Shown piece by piece: positions 46,748 through 54,243 of a stretch of 64,000 bases of DNA. Source of the DNA: Pseudomonas sp. WJP1. GTDB lineage: Bacteria; Pseudomonadota; Gammaproteobacteria; Pseudomonadales; Pseudomonadaceae. The notes beneath the pieces were generated by a model. The model worked only from the letters and a program-made list of their open reading frames with translations, had not been told where the DNA came from and made no database searches. The stretch is from assembly GCF_028471945.1 (NCBI RefSeq), contig NZ_CP110128.1:2468501-2532500 (forward strand). Direction: 5' to 3'. The translations under genes were made by a program, and so were the position numbers. Each line of letters begins with the position of its first letter. Within the stretch, counting starts at the first letter, position 1.

Positions 46748-47674
46748 ATGAAGACCAAGATCCGTTTCGCCTCACTCGCCTTGTCCCTGATGTTCGCCAG
46801 CGGCGCTGCATTCGCTGACATGAAGATCGGCGTCAGCATGTCGCAGTTCGATGACACCTGGCTGACCTACCTGCGTGAGTCCATGGACACAAAAGCCAAG
46901 TCCTATCCCGATGGCGTCAAGCTGCAGTTCGAAGACGCCCGCAGCGACGTGGTCAAGCAACTGAGCCAGGTCGAAAGCTTCATCAGCCAGAAAGTCGATG
47001 CCATCGTGGTCAATCCGGTGGATACGGCCGCGACCAAAAAAATCACTGAAGCTGCCGTGAAGGCGGGCATCCCGCTGGTCTATGTCAACCGTCGTCCCGA
47101 TGACCTGAACCTGCCCAAAGGCGTGGTCACTGTCGCCTCCAACGACCTGGAGGCCGGGCAGATGCAAATGCAATACCTGGCCGACAAAATGGGCGGCAAG
47201 GGCGACATCGTGATCCTGCTGGGCGACCTGGCGAACAACTCCACCACCAACCGCACCAAGGGCGTCAAGGAGGTGCTGGCCAAGTACCCGAACATCAAGA
47301 TCGAGCAAGAGCAAACCGGCATCTGGTCGAGGGACAAGGGCATGACCCTGGTCAATGACTGGCTGACCCAGGGCCGCAAGTTCGACGCGGTCGTCTCCAA
47401 CAACGACGAGATGGCCATTGGTGCCGCAATGGCCCTGCAACAGGCCGGCGTGGAAAAGGGCAGCATCCTGATCGCCGGTGTCGACGGTACGCCTGACGGA
47501 TTGAACGCGGTGAAGAAGGGGGCTCTGGTGGTGTCGGTGTTCCAGGACGCCAAGGGCCAGGCGGACGGTTCGATCGAAACGGCAGTGAAAATGGCCAAAA
47601 ACGAAGCGGTAGAGCCGGCCGTCTGGGTGCCGTATCGCTTGATCACGCTGCAAAACGTTGACCAGTTCAAATAG
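46748..47674 (+). CDS. Inositol-type sugar ABC importer, periplasmic binding protein
   Basis: 308 residues with a signal peptide ending in GAAFA. Type I binding protein: KIGVSMSQFDDTWLTYLRE, AIVVNPVDTAATKKI, IPLVYVNRRPDDLN and NNDEMAIGAAMALQQAGV. It resembles the IbpA/RbsB group and belongs with the ATPase and permease that follow, so it is the core receptor of the system, probably for myo-inositol given the iol genes. First gene of the importer operon. Confidence 0.92.
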   Translation: MKTKIRFASLALSLMFASGAAFADMKIGVSMSQFDDTWLTYLRESMDTKAKSYPDGVKLQFEDARSDVVKQLSQVESFISQKVDAIVVNPVDTAATKKITEAAVKAGIPLVYVNRRPDDLNLPKGVVTVASNDLEAGQMQMQYLADKMGGKGDIVILLGDLANNSTTNRTKGVKEVLAKYPNIKIEQEQTGIWSRDKGMTLVNDWLTQGRKFDAVVSNNDEMAIGAAMALQQAGVEKGSILIAGVDGTPDGLNAVKKGALVVSVFQDAKGQADGSIETAVKMAKNEAVEPAVWVPYRLITLQNVDQFK

Positions 47675-47685
47675 TCCGTCCGTTC

Positions 47686-47699
47686 AATAACAACAATAA
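47686..47699 (+). promoter_or_regulatory. Triple overlapping AANAANAA motif
   Basis: AATAACAACAATAA contains three overlapping AANAANAA motifs between the binding-protein and ATPase genes, 45 bases before the ATPase start. It could affect translation of either gene or RNA processing. Confidence 0.4.
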
Positions 47700-47743
47700 A
47701 CACGCAAGGTGGCACCGCGACCTTGCTGATGGAGTACCTGATC

Positions 47744-49309
47744 ATGTTCGCTTCAGCGACTGCTTCGAGCACCCCGTTGATGGGTGTGCAGCCAACCGCA
47801 ACACCTGTCGATGAGCCGTACCTGTTGGAGATCGTCAACGTCAGCAAGGGTTTCCCCGGTGTGGTGGCCTTGTCCGACGTACAACTGCGGGTACGCCCCG
47901 GTTCCGTGTTGGCCCTGATGGGCGAGAATGGCGCGGGCAAATCCACCTTGATGAAAATCATCGCCGGCATCTACCAGCCCGACGCTGGCGAACTGCGCCT
48001 GCGGGGCAAGCCGGTGGTCTTCGAAACGCCCCTGGCGGCGCTGCAGGCCGGGATTGCGATGATCCACCAGGAACTCAACCTGATGCCGCACATGAGCATC
48101 GCCGAGAACATCTGGATTGGTCGTGAGCAGCTCAACGGTTTCCACATGATCGACCACCGGGAAATGCACCGCTGCACGGCGAAGTTGTTGGAGCGCCTGC
48201 GCATCAACCTTGATCCAGAGGAACAGGTCGGCAACCTTAGCATCGCCGAACGGCAGATGGTCGAGATCGCCAAGGCAGTGTCCTACGATTCCGACATCCT
48301 TATCATGGACGAACCGACTTCGGCCATCACCGACAAGGAGGTCGCCCACCTGTTTTCGATCATTGCCGACCTCAAGAGCCAGGGCAAAGGCATCATCTAC
48401 ATCACCCACAAAATGAATGAAGTGTTCAGCATCGCCGACGAAGTGGCAGTGTTCCGCGACGGCGCCTACATCGGCCTGCAACGCGCCGACAGCATGGACG
48501 GCGACAGCCTGATTTCGATGATGGTCGGGCGTGAACTGAACCAGTTGTTCCCGCTGCGCGAGACGCCGATCGGCGATCTGTTGCTGTCGGTGCGCGATCT
48601 CAAGCTCGACGGCATTTTCAAGGACGTGTCCTTCGATCTGCACGCCGGCGAGATCCTCGGCATTGCCGGGTTGATGGGCTCGGGGCGGACCAACGTCGCC
48701 GAGGCGATCTTTGGCATCACCCCGAGCGACAGCGGCGAGATTCGCCTCGACGGAGAAGTGGTGCGCATTACCGATCCGCACATGGCCATCGAGAAGGGCT
48801 TCGCCCTGTTGACCGAGGATCGCAAACTCAGCGGCCTGTTCCCGTGCCTGTCGGTGCTGGAGAACATGGAGATGGCGGTGCTGCCACATTACGCCGGCCA
48901 CGGTTTCATCCAGCAAAAAGCCCTGCGCGCCCTGTGCGAAGACATGTGCAAGAAGCTGCGGGTGAAAACCCCGTCGCTCGAGCAATGCATCGACACGCTG
49001 TCCGGCGGTAACCAGCAGAAGGCCTTGCTGGCGCGCTGGCTGATGACCAATCCGCGAATCCTGATTCTCGACGAGCCGACCCGCGGCATCGATGTCGGTG
49101 CCAAGGCCGAGATCTACCGGCTTATCTCCTACCTCGCCAGCGAAGGCATGGCGGTGATCATGATTTCCTCGGAGCTGCCGGAAGTGCTCGGCATGAGCGA
49201 TCGGGTCATGGTCATGCACGAGGGCGACCTGATGGGCACCCTCGACCGCAGCGAAGCGACCCAGGAACGAGTGATGCAACTGGCCTCGGGCATGTCCGCG
49301 GTTCACTAA
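47744..49309 (+). CDS. Sugar ABC importer ATPase (RbsA/IatA type)
   Basis: 521 residues with two ABC modules. The first has Walker [11 protein letters not shown], signature [14 protein letters not shown] and Walker [10 protein letters not shown]. The second has a degenerate P-loop (GLMGSGRTN), signature [15 protein letters not shown] and [11 protein letters not shown]. This asymmetry is normal for carbohydrate uptake type 2 ATPases. ATG 47744 has GGAG nine bases upstream. It is the only such ATPase in the window and may serve all three binding proteins. Confidence 0.94.
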   Translation: MFASATASSTPLMGVQPTATPVDEPYLLEIVNVSKGFPGVVALSDVQLRVRPGSVLALMGENGAGKSTLMKIIAGIYQPDAGELRLRGKPVVFETPLAALQAGIAMIHQELNLMPHMSIAENIWIGREQLNGFHMIDHREMHRCTAKLLERLRINLDPEEQVGNLSIAERQMVEIAKAVSYDSDILIMDEPTSAITDKEVAHLFSIIADLKSQGKGIIYITHKMNEVFSIADEVAVFRDGAYIGLQRADSMDGDSLISMMVGRELNQLFPLRETPIGDLLLSVRDLKLDGIFKDVSFDLHAGEILGIAGLMGSGRTNVAEAIFGITPSDSGEIRLDGEVVRITDPHMAIEKGFALLTEDRKLSGLFPCLSVLENMEMAVLPHYAGHGFIQQKALRALCEDMCKKLRVKTPSLEQCIDTLSGGNQQKALLARWLMTNPRILILDEPTRGIDVGAKAEIYRLISYLASEGMAVIMISSELPEVLGMSDRVMVMHEGDLMGTLDRSEATQERVMQLASGMSAVH

Positions 49310-49365
49310 TGGATGCCGGCGCTGGCGCGGCCAGCGTCGACGATGCGATAGAAGGGTGAGTGGTT

Positions 49366-50388
49366 ATGAATGCGATACTGGAAAACAAGCCAGCAACGGT
49401 ACCGGTCAAGAGTCGTCGGCGCTTTCCGACTGAACTGAGTATTTTCCTGGTGCTGATCGGCATCGGCCTGGTGTTCGAGGTGTTCGGCTGGATTGTGCGC
49501 GACCAGAGTTTCCTGATGAACTCCCAGCGGCTGGTCTTGATGATCCTGCAAGTGTCGATCATCGGCCTGCTGGCGATTGGCGTGACCCAGGTGATCATTA
49601 CGACCGGCATCGACCTGTCGTCCGGCTCGGTGTTGGCGTTGTCGGCAATGATCGCCGCCAGCCTGGCGCAGACCTCGGACTTCGCCCGGGCGGTCTTCCC
49701 GTCGCTGACTGACTTGCCGGTGTGGATTCCCGTCATAGTCGGGCTCGGCGTCGGGCTGCTGGCAGGAGCAATCAACGGCAGCATCATTGCGATTACCGGG
49801 ATCCCACCGTTCATTGCCACCCTGGGCATGATGGTCTCGGCCCGTGGCCTGGCGCGTTACTACACCGAAGGCCAGCCGGTGAGCATGCTCTCGGACTCCT
49901 ACACGGCCATCGGTCACGGCGCGATGCCGGTGATCATTTTCCTGGTGGTGGCGGTGATCTTCCATATCGCGTTGCGCTACACCAAGTACGGTAAATACAC
50001 CTACGCCATCGGCGGCAACATGCAGGCGGCGCGTACCTCCGGGATCAACGTCAAGCGCCACCTGGTCATCGTCTACAGTATCGCCGGGTTGCTGGCGGGA
50101 TTGGCAGGCGTGGTCGCTTCGGCCCGTGCCGCCACCGGCCAGGCCGGGATGGGCATGTCCTATGAGCTGGATGCGATTGCCGCCGCGGTCATCGGTGGCA
50201 CCAGCCTGGCGGGCGGGGTAGGGCGCATCACCGGCACGGTCATTGGTGCGCTGATCCTTGGGGTGATGGCCAGCGGGTTCACGTTCGTTGGGGTCGATGC
50301 CTATATCCAGGACATCATCAAAGGCTTGATCATCGTGGTTGCGGTGGTCATCGACCAATACCGCAACAAGCGCAAACTCAAGCGCTGA
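49366..50388 (+). CDS. Sugar ABC importer permease (RbsC/IatP type)
   Basis: 340 residues, about ten helices, BPD_transp_2 family. GVTQVIITTGIDLSSGSVLALS and YAIGGNMQAARTSGINVKR are the characteristic blocks, the latter including the ATPase-contact loop. It forms the homodimeric channel with the preceding ATPase. ATG 49366 is preferred; an in-frame GTG is six bases earlier. A terminator hairpin follows at 50404. Confidence 0.94.
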   Translation: MNAILENKPATVPVKSRRRFPTELSIFLVLIGIGLVFEVFGWIVRDQSFLMNSQRLVLMILQVSIIGLLAIGVTQVIITTGIDLSSGSVLALSAMIAASLAQTSDFARAVFPSLTDLPVWIPVIVGLGVGLLAGAINGSIIAITGIPPFIATLGMMVSARGLARYYTEGQPVSMLSDSYTAIGHGAMPVIIFLVVAVIFHIALRYTKYGKYTYAIGGNMQAARTSGINVKRHLVIVYSIAGLLAGLAGVVASARAATGQAGMGMSYELDAIAAAVIGGTSLAGGVGRITGTVIGALILGVMASGFTFVGVDAYIQDIIKGLIIVVAVVIDQYRNKRKLKR

Positions 50389-50403
50389 ATTTGACTGCAA
50401 TAC

Positions 50404-50430
50404 AGCGAGGGCCTGTTCTGGCCCTCGCTT
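50404..50430 (+). terminator. Terminator after the importer operon
   Basis: GCGAGGGCC at 50405-50413 pairs with GGCCCTCGC at 50420-50428 around a six-base loop, 16 bases after the permease stop, followed by CTTCGC. The stem is strong but the U-tract is short. Confidence 0.6.
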
Positions 50431-50533
50431 CGCAATTCCCCCCCTCCTGCAAAGCAAAATCTGCTTCTTATCGAATCCAGGCAATCAACCGGTGCATCCG
50501 GTAGCGGTCGCGGCCACCCAGGTTTTCGCCCTT

Positions 50534-50579
50534 ACTGTAGGAGCCAGCGGTGCGGCGATCCGACTTGCCGGCGAAGGCG
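50534..50579. repeat. Single REP-like unit
   Basis: CTGTAGGAGCCAGCGG followed by CTTGCCGGCGAA. Its inverse is the right arm of the REP doublet at 56340-56449. Confidence 0.7.
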
Positions 50580-50612
50580 TCCTGACAGCCAATGCGGATT
50601 TTGTTGACTGCG

Positions 50613-50671
50613 TACATATCCATTCCTGCGGTAACGGCCACTTAGGGTTTCGCCCTTACGGCGAGTCACTT
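50613..50671 (-). repeat. Inverted partial copy of the dispersed repeat
   Basis: The stretch from TACATATCCATT to GGCGAGTCACTT is the reverse complement of 51036-51092, with few differences. The 50613-51092 block is therefore bounded by inverted repeats of about 57 bp. Confidence 0.75.
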
Positions 50672-50678
50672 GGGAAAC

Positions 50679-50772
50679 CTGTAGGAGCCAGGCTTGCCGG
50701 CGAACCAGGCGCTGCGGTGTATCTGTTGTACCGCGTTATCGTTCTTCGCCGGCAAGCCTGGCTCCTACAGGG
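50679..50772. repeat. REP inverted pair
   Basis: CTGTAGGAGCCAGGCTTGCC at 50679 and its inverse ending at 50772. Much of its interior (including the GCGGTGTATCTGTTGTACCG loop) is the reverse complement of the doublet at 56340-56449. Confidence 0.88.
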
Positions 50773-50784
50773 GATCAGCTACAC

Positions 50785-51095
50785 CCGTAAAAGTCAGGTC
50801 GGCTTTAAGGCCGCCTCGCTTTTGTTTTTGATCTGGGTGCCCCGTTAACCACGATGGCCGAACGCAGGCATTGCGCAGTGGGGAAACCGGCAGGACGCCG
50901 GTTTAGCCGCGCTGGGCCATGGATGGCCCATCGCGGCGACCCACGGAGCAATGCCGGAGAGAGGGCATGCCGAGCCTAAGCGAGGCACCGAGTGGTGGGG
51001 CAAAGCCTTTTGGTTCCTTTTTGGCGTTTGAAAAAGGGACTCGCCGTAAGGGCGAAACCATAAGTGGCCGTTACCGCAGAAATGGATATGTAATC
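50785..51095 (+). repeat. About 310-bp dispersed repeat, copy 1
   Basis: From the AAAAGTCAGGTCGGCT region to GGATATGTA. It is highly similar in the same orientation to 56460-56770, including CCGTTAACCACGATGGCCGA and GACCCACGGAGCAATGCCGG. Short open frames in it look non-coding. With the REP units, it accounts for most of the 834-bp gene-free stretch 50389-51222. Confidence 0.85.
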
Positions 51096-51098
51096 CGT

Positions 51099-51117
51099 CC
51101 CCCCCCCCCCCCCCCCC
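51099..51117. repeat. Homopolymer of 19 C
   Basis: An uninterrupted run of 19 C residues lies at the outer edge of repeat copy 1; the copy at 56460 has no such run at its end. Such a tract is slippage-prone, so the true length may vary or be misread. Confidence 0.9.
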
Positions 51118-51167
51118 GCAATCCAGTGCGTTTAGTCGGCATACCGCACAACACGATTCACTCAACG

Positions 51168-51202
51168 AAAAACGCCGCTGATTCCTGACGGGATCAGCGG
51201 CG
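51168..51202 (-). terminator. Rho-independent terminator of the moc-like operon
   Basis: On the minus strand CGCCGCTGAT pairs with ATCAGCGGCG around a ten-base loop and is followed by TTTTT. It lies 21 bases after the stop of the binding-protein gene at 51223. Confidence 0.85.
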
Positions 51203-51222
51203 TCAATGGTAAGAGTGAAGCG

Positions 51223-52149
51223 CTATTTATAATGTTGCTCGTACAAGGCAACCTGCTCCGGCGTGATCAACTGAAAGGGCACCCAGACATCCGTCTCGAC
51301 CGGCTCACCCTTGACCATCTTGATCGCCGCTTGCAGTGCGGTGGCCGCTTGGGCCTTTGGGTCTTGAAAAACCGAGGCAACCAGCATCCCGCGCTTGATC
51401 GCCGCCAGGCCGTCGGGCAGGCCGTCGATGCCGACAATCGCAATCTCGCCCCTGGTTTTGCCGGCCTGCTGCAGAGCCATGGCGGCGCCGATCGCCATCT
51501 CGTCATTGTTGGCGACGATGGCGTCAAAACTCGTCCCGGCCAGCAGCCAGTTACTGGTCAGGTCCATGCCTTTGTTGCGCTGCCACTCGGCGCTTTGCTG
51601 TTCGACAACCTTGATCCCGGGATAATCCTTGAGCACCTGTTTGACGCCTTCGGTGCGGTCGTGCGTGGCGTTTTGCGCGAGGTCGCCCATGATGATCGCG
51701 AGGGTGCCTTTGCCCCCCAGTTTTTCAGCCAGGTAGCGCATTTGCAGTTGACCGGCCTCAATGTCGTTCGACGCCACGGTGACAACGCCCTTGGGCAGCA
51801 CGCGTTCATCCGGGTGGCGGTTGACGTAGACCAGAGGCGTCTGCGCTTCGACGGCGGCGCGGGTCATGTTGGCGGTGGCGGCGGTGTCCACGGGTAGGAC
51901 GATGACAGCATCGACTTTCTGGTTGAGAAAGCCCTGGACCTGATTAAGCTGGCGAACCACATCGCCTTGGGCGTCCTCGAACTGAATCTGGATGTTGTCC
52001 TTTTTCGCAGCTTCCTCCAGGCCGCTGCGGACATAGGTCATGAAGTTGTCGTCGACCCTGGCGATGCTGACGCCGACGCGATAGCTGGCGGCGGCCCATT
52101 GGCTGAAGACGAGTAGCAGCGTGGCAAAAAGAAGTGAGCAGCGACGCAT
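51223..52149 (-). CDS. MocB/IbpA-like periplasmic binding protein (module 2)
   Basis: 308 residues from MRRCSLL with a signal peptide (cleavage near QWAAA). Type I binding protein with RVGVSIARVDDNFMTYVRS, AVIVLPVDTAATANM, TPLVYVNRHPDE and NNDEMAIGAAMALQQAG. It is a paralogue of the proteins at 29606 and 46748. In rhizobial rhizopine clusters MocB has this role, next to MocC- and MocA-like genes as here. It has no ABC partner in its own operon. AAGGA lies eight bases before the ATG at 52149. Confidence 0.88.
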   Translation of the reverse strand: MRRCSLLFATLLLVFSQWAAASYRVGVSIARVDDNFMTYVRSGLEEAAKKDNIQIQFEDAQGDVVRQLNQVQGFLNQKVDAVIVLPVDTAATANMTRAAVEAQTPLVYVNRHPDERVLPKGVVTVASNDIEAGQLQMRYLAEKLGGKGTLAIIMGDLAQNATHDRTEGVKQVLKDYPGIKVVEQQSAEWQRNKGMDLTSNWLLAGTSFDAIVANNDEMAIGAAMALQQAGKTRGEIAIVGIDGLPDGLAAIKRGMLVASVFQDPKAQAATALQAAIKMVKGEPVETDVWVPFQLITPEQVALYEQHYK

Positions 52150-52162
52150 GATGGTTTTCCTT

Positions 52163-52170
52163 TTGTTGTT
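52163..52170 (-). promoter_or_regulatory. AACAACAA motif (Crc/Hfq type)
   Basis: AANAANAA on the minus strand directly before the AAGGA of the module-2 binding protein. Confidence 0.5.
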
Positions 52171-52241
52171 ATCAGTCGACATTCATCAAGTTCAAGTTGC
52201 TGGCGCGCTCGGAATCAACGTCTGAGCGCGCCGCAGGTTCC

Positions 52242-53030
52242 TCACTCCAGCGTGAACGCTTGCCGGAAACGTTCGAGTGCCGCTTCGCTGTCGCCGCTGG
52301 CCCAGCCCTCCAGCCCGACGACACCGGTGTATCCCATGCCGAACAAGGCTTTGGCAATGGCCGGGTAATGGATTTCGCCAGTGCCCGGTTCCATGCGCCC
52401 GGGCACGTCAGCGACCTGGATTTCGCCGATGGCGCTGCCGGCGCGCTGGATCAGTTCGATCAGGTTCCCTTCGCCAATCTGCGCATGGTAAAGATCCAGG
52501 TTCATCTTCAAATGCGGGCTGCCCACAGCCTCGATCAACGCCAGGGTATCGTCGGCGCGGGCGAACGGAGTGCCGGGGTGGTCCACCTCGGTGTTGAGGT
52601 TTTCCAGCAGGAACACTCGGCCGGCGTCTTCGCCCAGGCGAGCGATTTTTTCCAGGGTCTTGCAGGCGCTCAACCACATGTGCCCGGTGGTGTGAGCCAC
52701 CGGTTTGACTGGCAAACCTTGATCGCCCAGGCCTGTTCCGTGCAGGTTGAGACTCGGGCAATTCAGTTGGGCGGCAACGGCCAGCGATTCCCGTGCGCTG
52801 TCGAGCAGGTGCTGGATGCCGTCGGGATCGGTCAGGTTGCCCGAGATGTAGCCCGTCATGGAGGTGAAATCAGCGCCGGTGGCCACAAGCGCCGGGATGT
52901 CTTTGTGCGTCCAGTCCCAGATTTCGGCGCTGAAGCCCAGCGCGTGAATGCGTTTGACCCGTTCGGTGAACGGAAGGTCGAGGAACACCATTTCGGCACT
53001 GATCGCCAGTTTGAATGGAATGAAGCTCAT
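52242..53030 (-). CDS. MocC/hydroxypyruvate-isomerase-like TIM barrel
   Basis: 262 residues, xylose-isomerase-like fold. FKLAISAEMVFLDLPFTERV, FLLENLNTEVDHPGTP, MNLDLYHAQIGEGNL, IGEIQVADVPGRMEP and VVGLEGWASGDSE provide the metal-ligand glutamates, aspartate and histidine. The DVPGR block is typical of hydroxypyruvate isomerase (Hyi) relatives; in this neighbourhood a MocC-like inosose isomerase or dehydratase is more likely. Its ATG overlaps the stop of the dehydrogenase at 53027 by four bases, showing coupling. Confidence 0.83.
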   Translation of the reverse strand: MSFIPFKLAISAEMVFLDLPFTERVKRIHALGFSAEIWDWTHKDIPALVATGADFTSMTGYISGNLTDPDGIQHLLDSARESLAVAAQLNCPSLNLHGTGLGDQGLPVKPVAHTTGHMWLSACKTLEKIARLGEDAGRVFLLENLNTEVDHPGTPFARADDTLALIEAVGSPHLKMNLDLYHAQIGEGNLIELIQRAGSAIGEIQVADVPGRMEPGTGEIHYPAIAKALFGMGYTGVVGLEGWASGDSEAALERFRQAFTLE

Positions 53031-54049
53031 GAGTGGGCTCCTTGTACGCGCACCGCCTTGCCTTGCTGGAAGGACTCGATACACGCCCGGGCAATGGCCA
53101 GTGCCGCGCGGGCATCTTCACCGCTGGCGAGTGGTTTTTCGCCGCTGCGCAGGCAGTCGACGAAATGGTTGAGCTCGGCCACGTAGGCATCACGCAGCAG
53201 GTCGGTGTCCAGGCGCAGGGTGTCGGCCTGGATGCCAGTCGCCAGGTAACGAACCAGGTCAGAGTCATTGACGCTGCCCATGCTCAGCATGCCGGCGCTA
53301 CCGAACACTTCGCCCCGAACGTCGTAGCCATACACCGCCTGGAAATTCGCCTCGGCGGTGGCGATGGCGCCGTTGTCGAAACGGATCGTGACCACCGCGG
53401 TGTCGAGCAAACCCTTGTCCTTAAAGTCTGGAGCGATCAGGGCATCGGCCATGACAAACACTTCGACCGCTTCGGCACCAGGATTGAGGTAGCGCAGGGT
53501 ATCGAAGTCATGGATCAGGGTTTCGAGGAAGATCACCCACTGTGGTGAGGCGGCGGGGTTGTTCAGGGCCGGATCGCGGGTCAGCGAGCGCAGCAACTGC
53601 GGCGTACCGATCCGGCCGGCGACCACATCGAGGTGGGCGGTGCGGAAGCTTTTGGCAAAGCGGCGGTTGAAGCCGACCTGCAGCGTCACTCGCGCATCGG
53701 CAGCGGCGGCGATGGCGCGGTCGGCTTCGTCCAGGGTAATGGCCATGGGTTTTTCGCAAAACACGCCTTTGCCGGCGCGGGCCGCACTGATCACCAGTTC
53801 GGCATGGCTGCGGGCCGGGGCGGCGATCAATACGCCGTCGATCTGCGGGTCATCGAGCAATTGCTGAGGGTCGGTGTAGACCCGCTCCACACCCAGCTCT
53901 GCGGCGAGGCGAGCGGCCTGGCCAGGTGTCGGGTCGGCGATGGCGGCCAGGCAGGCACCGGGAATGTGCCGCGCGGCGGTCACGCCGTGAAAGCTGCCCA
54001 TGCGGCCGGCGCCGATGAGGCCCAGGCGGATGATCTTGGATGTACTCAT
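53027..54049 (-). CDS. MocA/inositol 2-dehydrogenase-like oxidoreductase
   Basis: 340 residues, Gfo/Idh/MocA family. GLIGAGRMGSFHGV for NAD, catalytic lysine in FCEKPMAITLDEA, VGFNRRFAKSFR and the ETLIHDFDTLRYL D/H pair as in inositol dehydrogenases. It probably oxidises an inositol isomer or scyllo-inosamine-type compound. First gene of the module-2 operon. AGGGAG eight bases before ATG 54049 sets the start. A sigma-54 promoter lies about 70 bp upstream. Confidence 0.88.
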   Translation of the reverse strand: MSTSKIIRLGLIGAGRMGSFHGVTAARHIPGACLAAIADPTPGQAARLAAELGVERVYTDPQQLLDDPQIDGVLIAAPARSHAELVISAARAGKGVFCEKPMAITLDEADRAIAAAADARVTLQVGFNRRFAKSFRTAHLDVVAGRIGTPQLLRSLTRDPALNNPAASPQWVIFLETLIHDFDTLRYLNPGAEAVEVFVMADALIAPDFKDKGLLDTAVVTIRFDNGAIATAEANFQAVYGYDVRGEVFGSAGMLSMGSVNDSDLVRYLATGIQADTLRLDTDLLRDAYVAELNHFVDCLRSGEKPLASGEDARAALAIARACIESFQQGKAVRVQGAHS

Positions 54050-54063
54050 GAAATGACTCCCTT

Positions 54064-54071
54064 TTATTGTT
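54064..54071 (-). promoter_or_regulatory. AACAATAA motif (Crc/Hfq type)
   Basis: AANAANAA on the minus strand just upstream of the AAGGGAG of the MocA-like gene. Confidence 0.55.
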
Positions 54072-54119
54072 GTGCAATGACTCGACAGCAGGAATGTCCG
54101 TGCTGGTACAAAGCCGGGG

Positions 54120-54136
54120 AGCAAGCGTTGTGCCAA
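54120..54136 (-). promoter_or_regulatory. Sigma-54 promoter of the moc-like operon
   Basis: On the minus strand TTGGCACAACGCTTGCT. GG and GC are separated by exactly ten bases and all main consensus positions of TGGCAC-N5-TTGCT are met. It drives the operon 54049-51223 and lies opposite an AcoR-type sigma-54 activator. Confidence 0.85.
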
Positions 54137-54199
54137 TATTTAAGTGTTTGATATTTAAGGAGTTAATAAGGTGCGTTGGAAATACATGTTCAATCTGAT

Positions 54200-54222
54200 G
54201 ACATGTCTATACTGACATGTCA
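54200..54222. promoter_or_regulatory. Tandem GACATGTC palindromes, likely activator site
   Basis: GACATGTC at 54200-54207 and TGACATGTCA at 54213-54222, centres 14 bp apart; a third ACATGT is at 54184. They lie about 65-90 bp upstream of the sigma-54 promoter and just before the activator gene, the usual place of an enhancer-type site that also allows autoregulation. Confidence 0.65.
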
Positions 54223-54243
54223 AAAACGTGAACATAGGAGCGA

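Noticed and set aside
47710..47732. Possible second sigma-54 promoter (TGGCAC then TTGCT) before the ABC ATPase
   Set aside because: GG and GC are 12 bases apart instead of 10, which sigma-54 does not tolerate.
50919..51188. 89-codon frame within the dispersed repeat
   Set aside because: It runs through the repeat and reads through the poly-C tract as a proline run; the sister copy does not preserve it.
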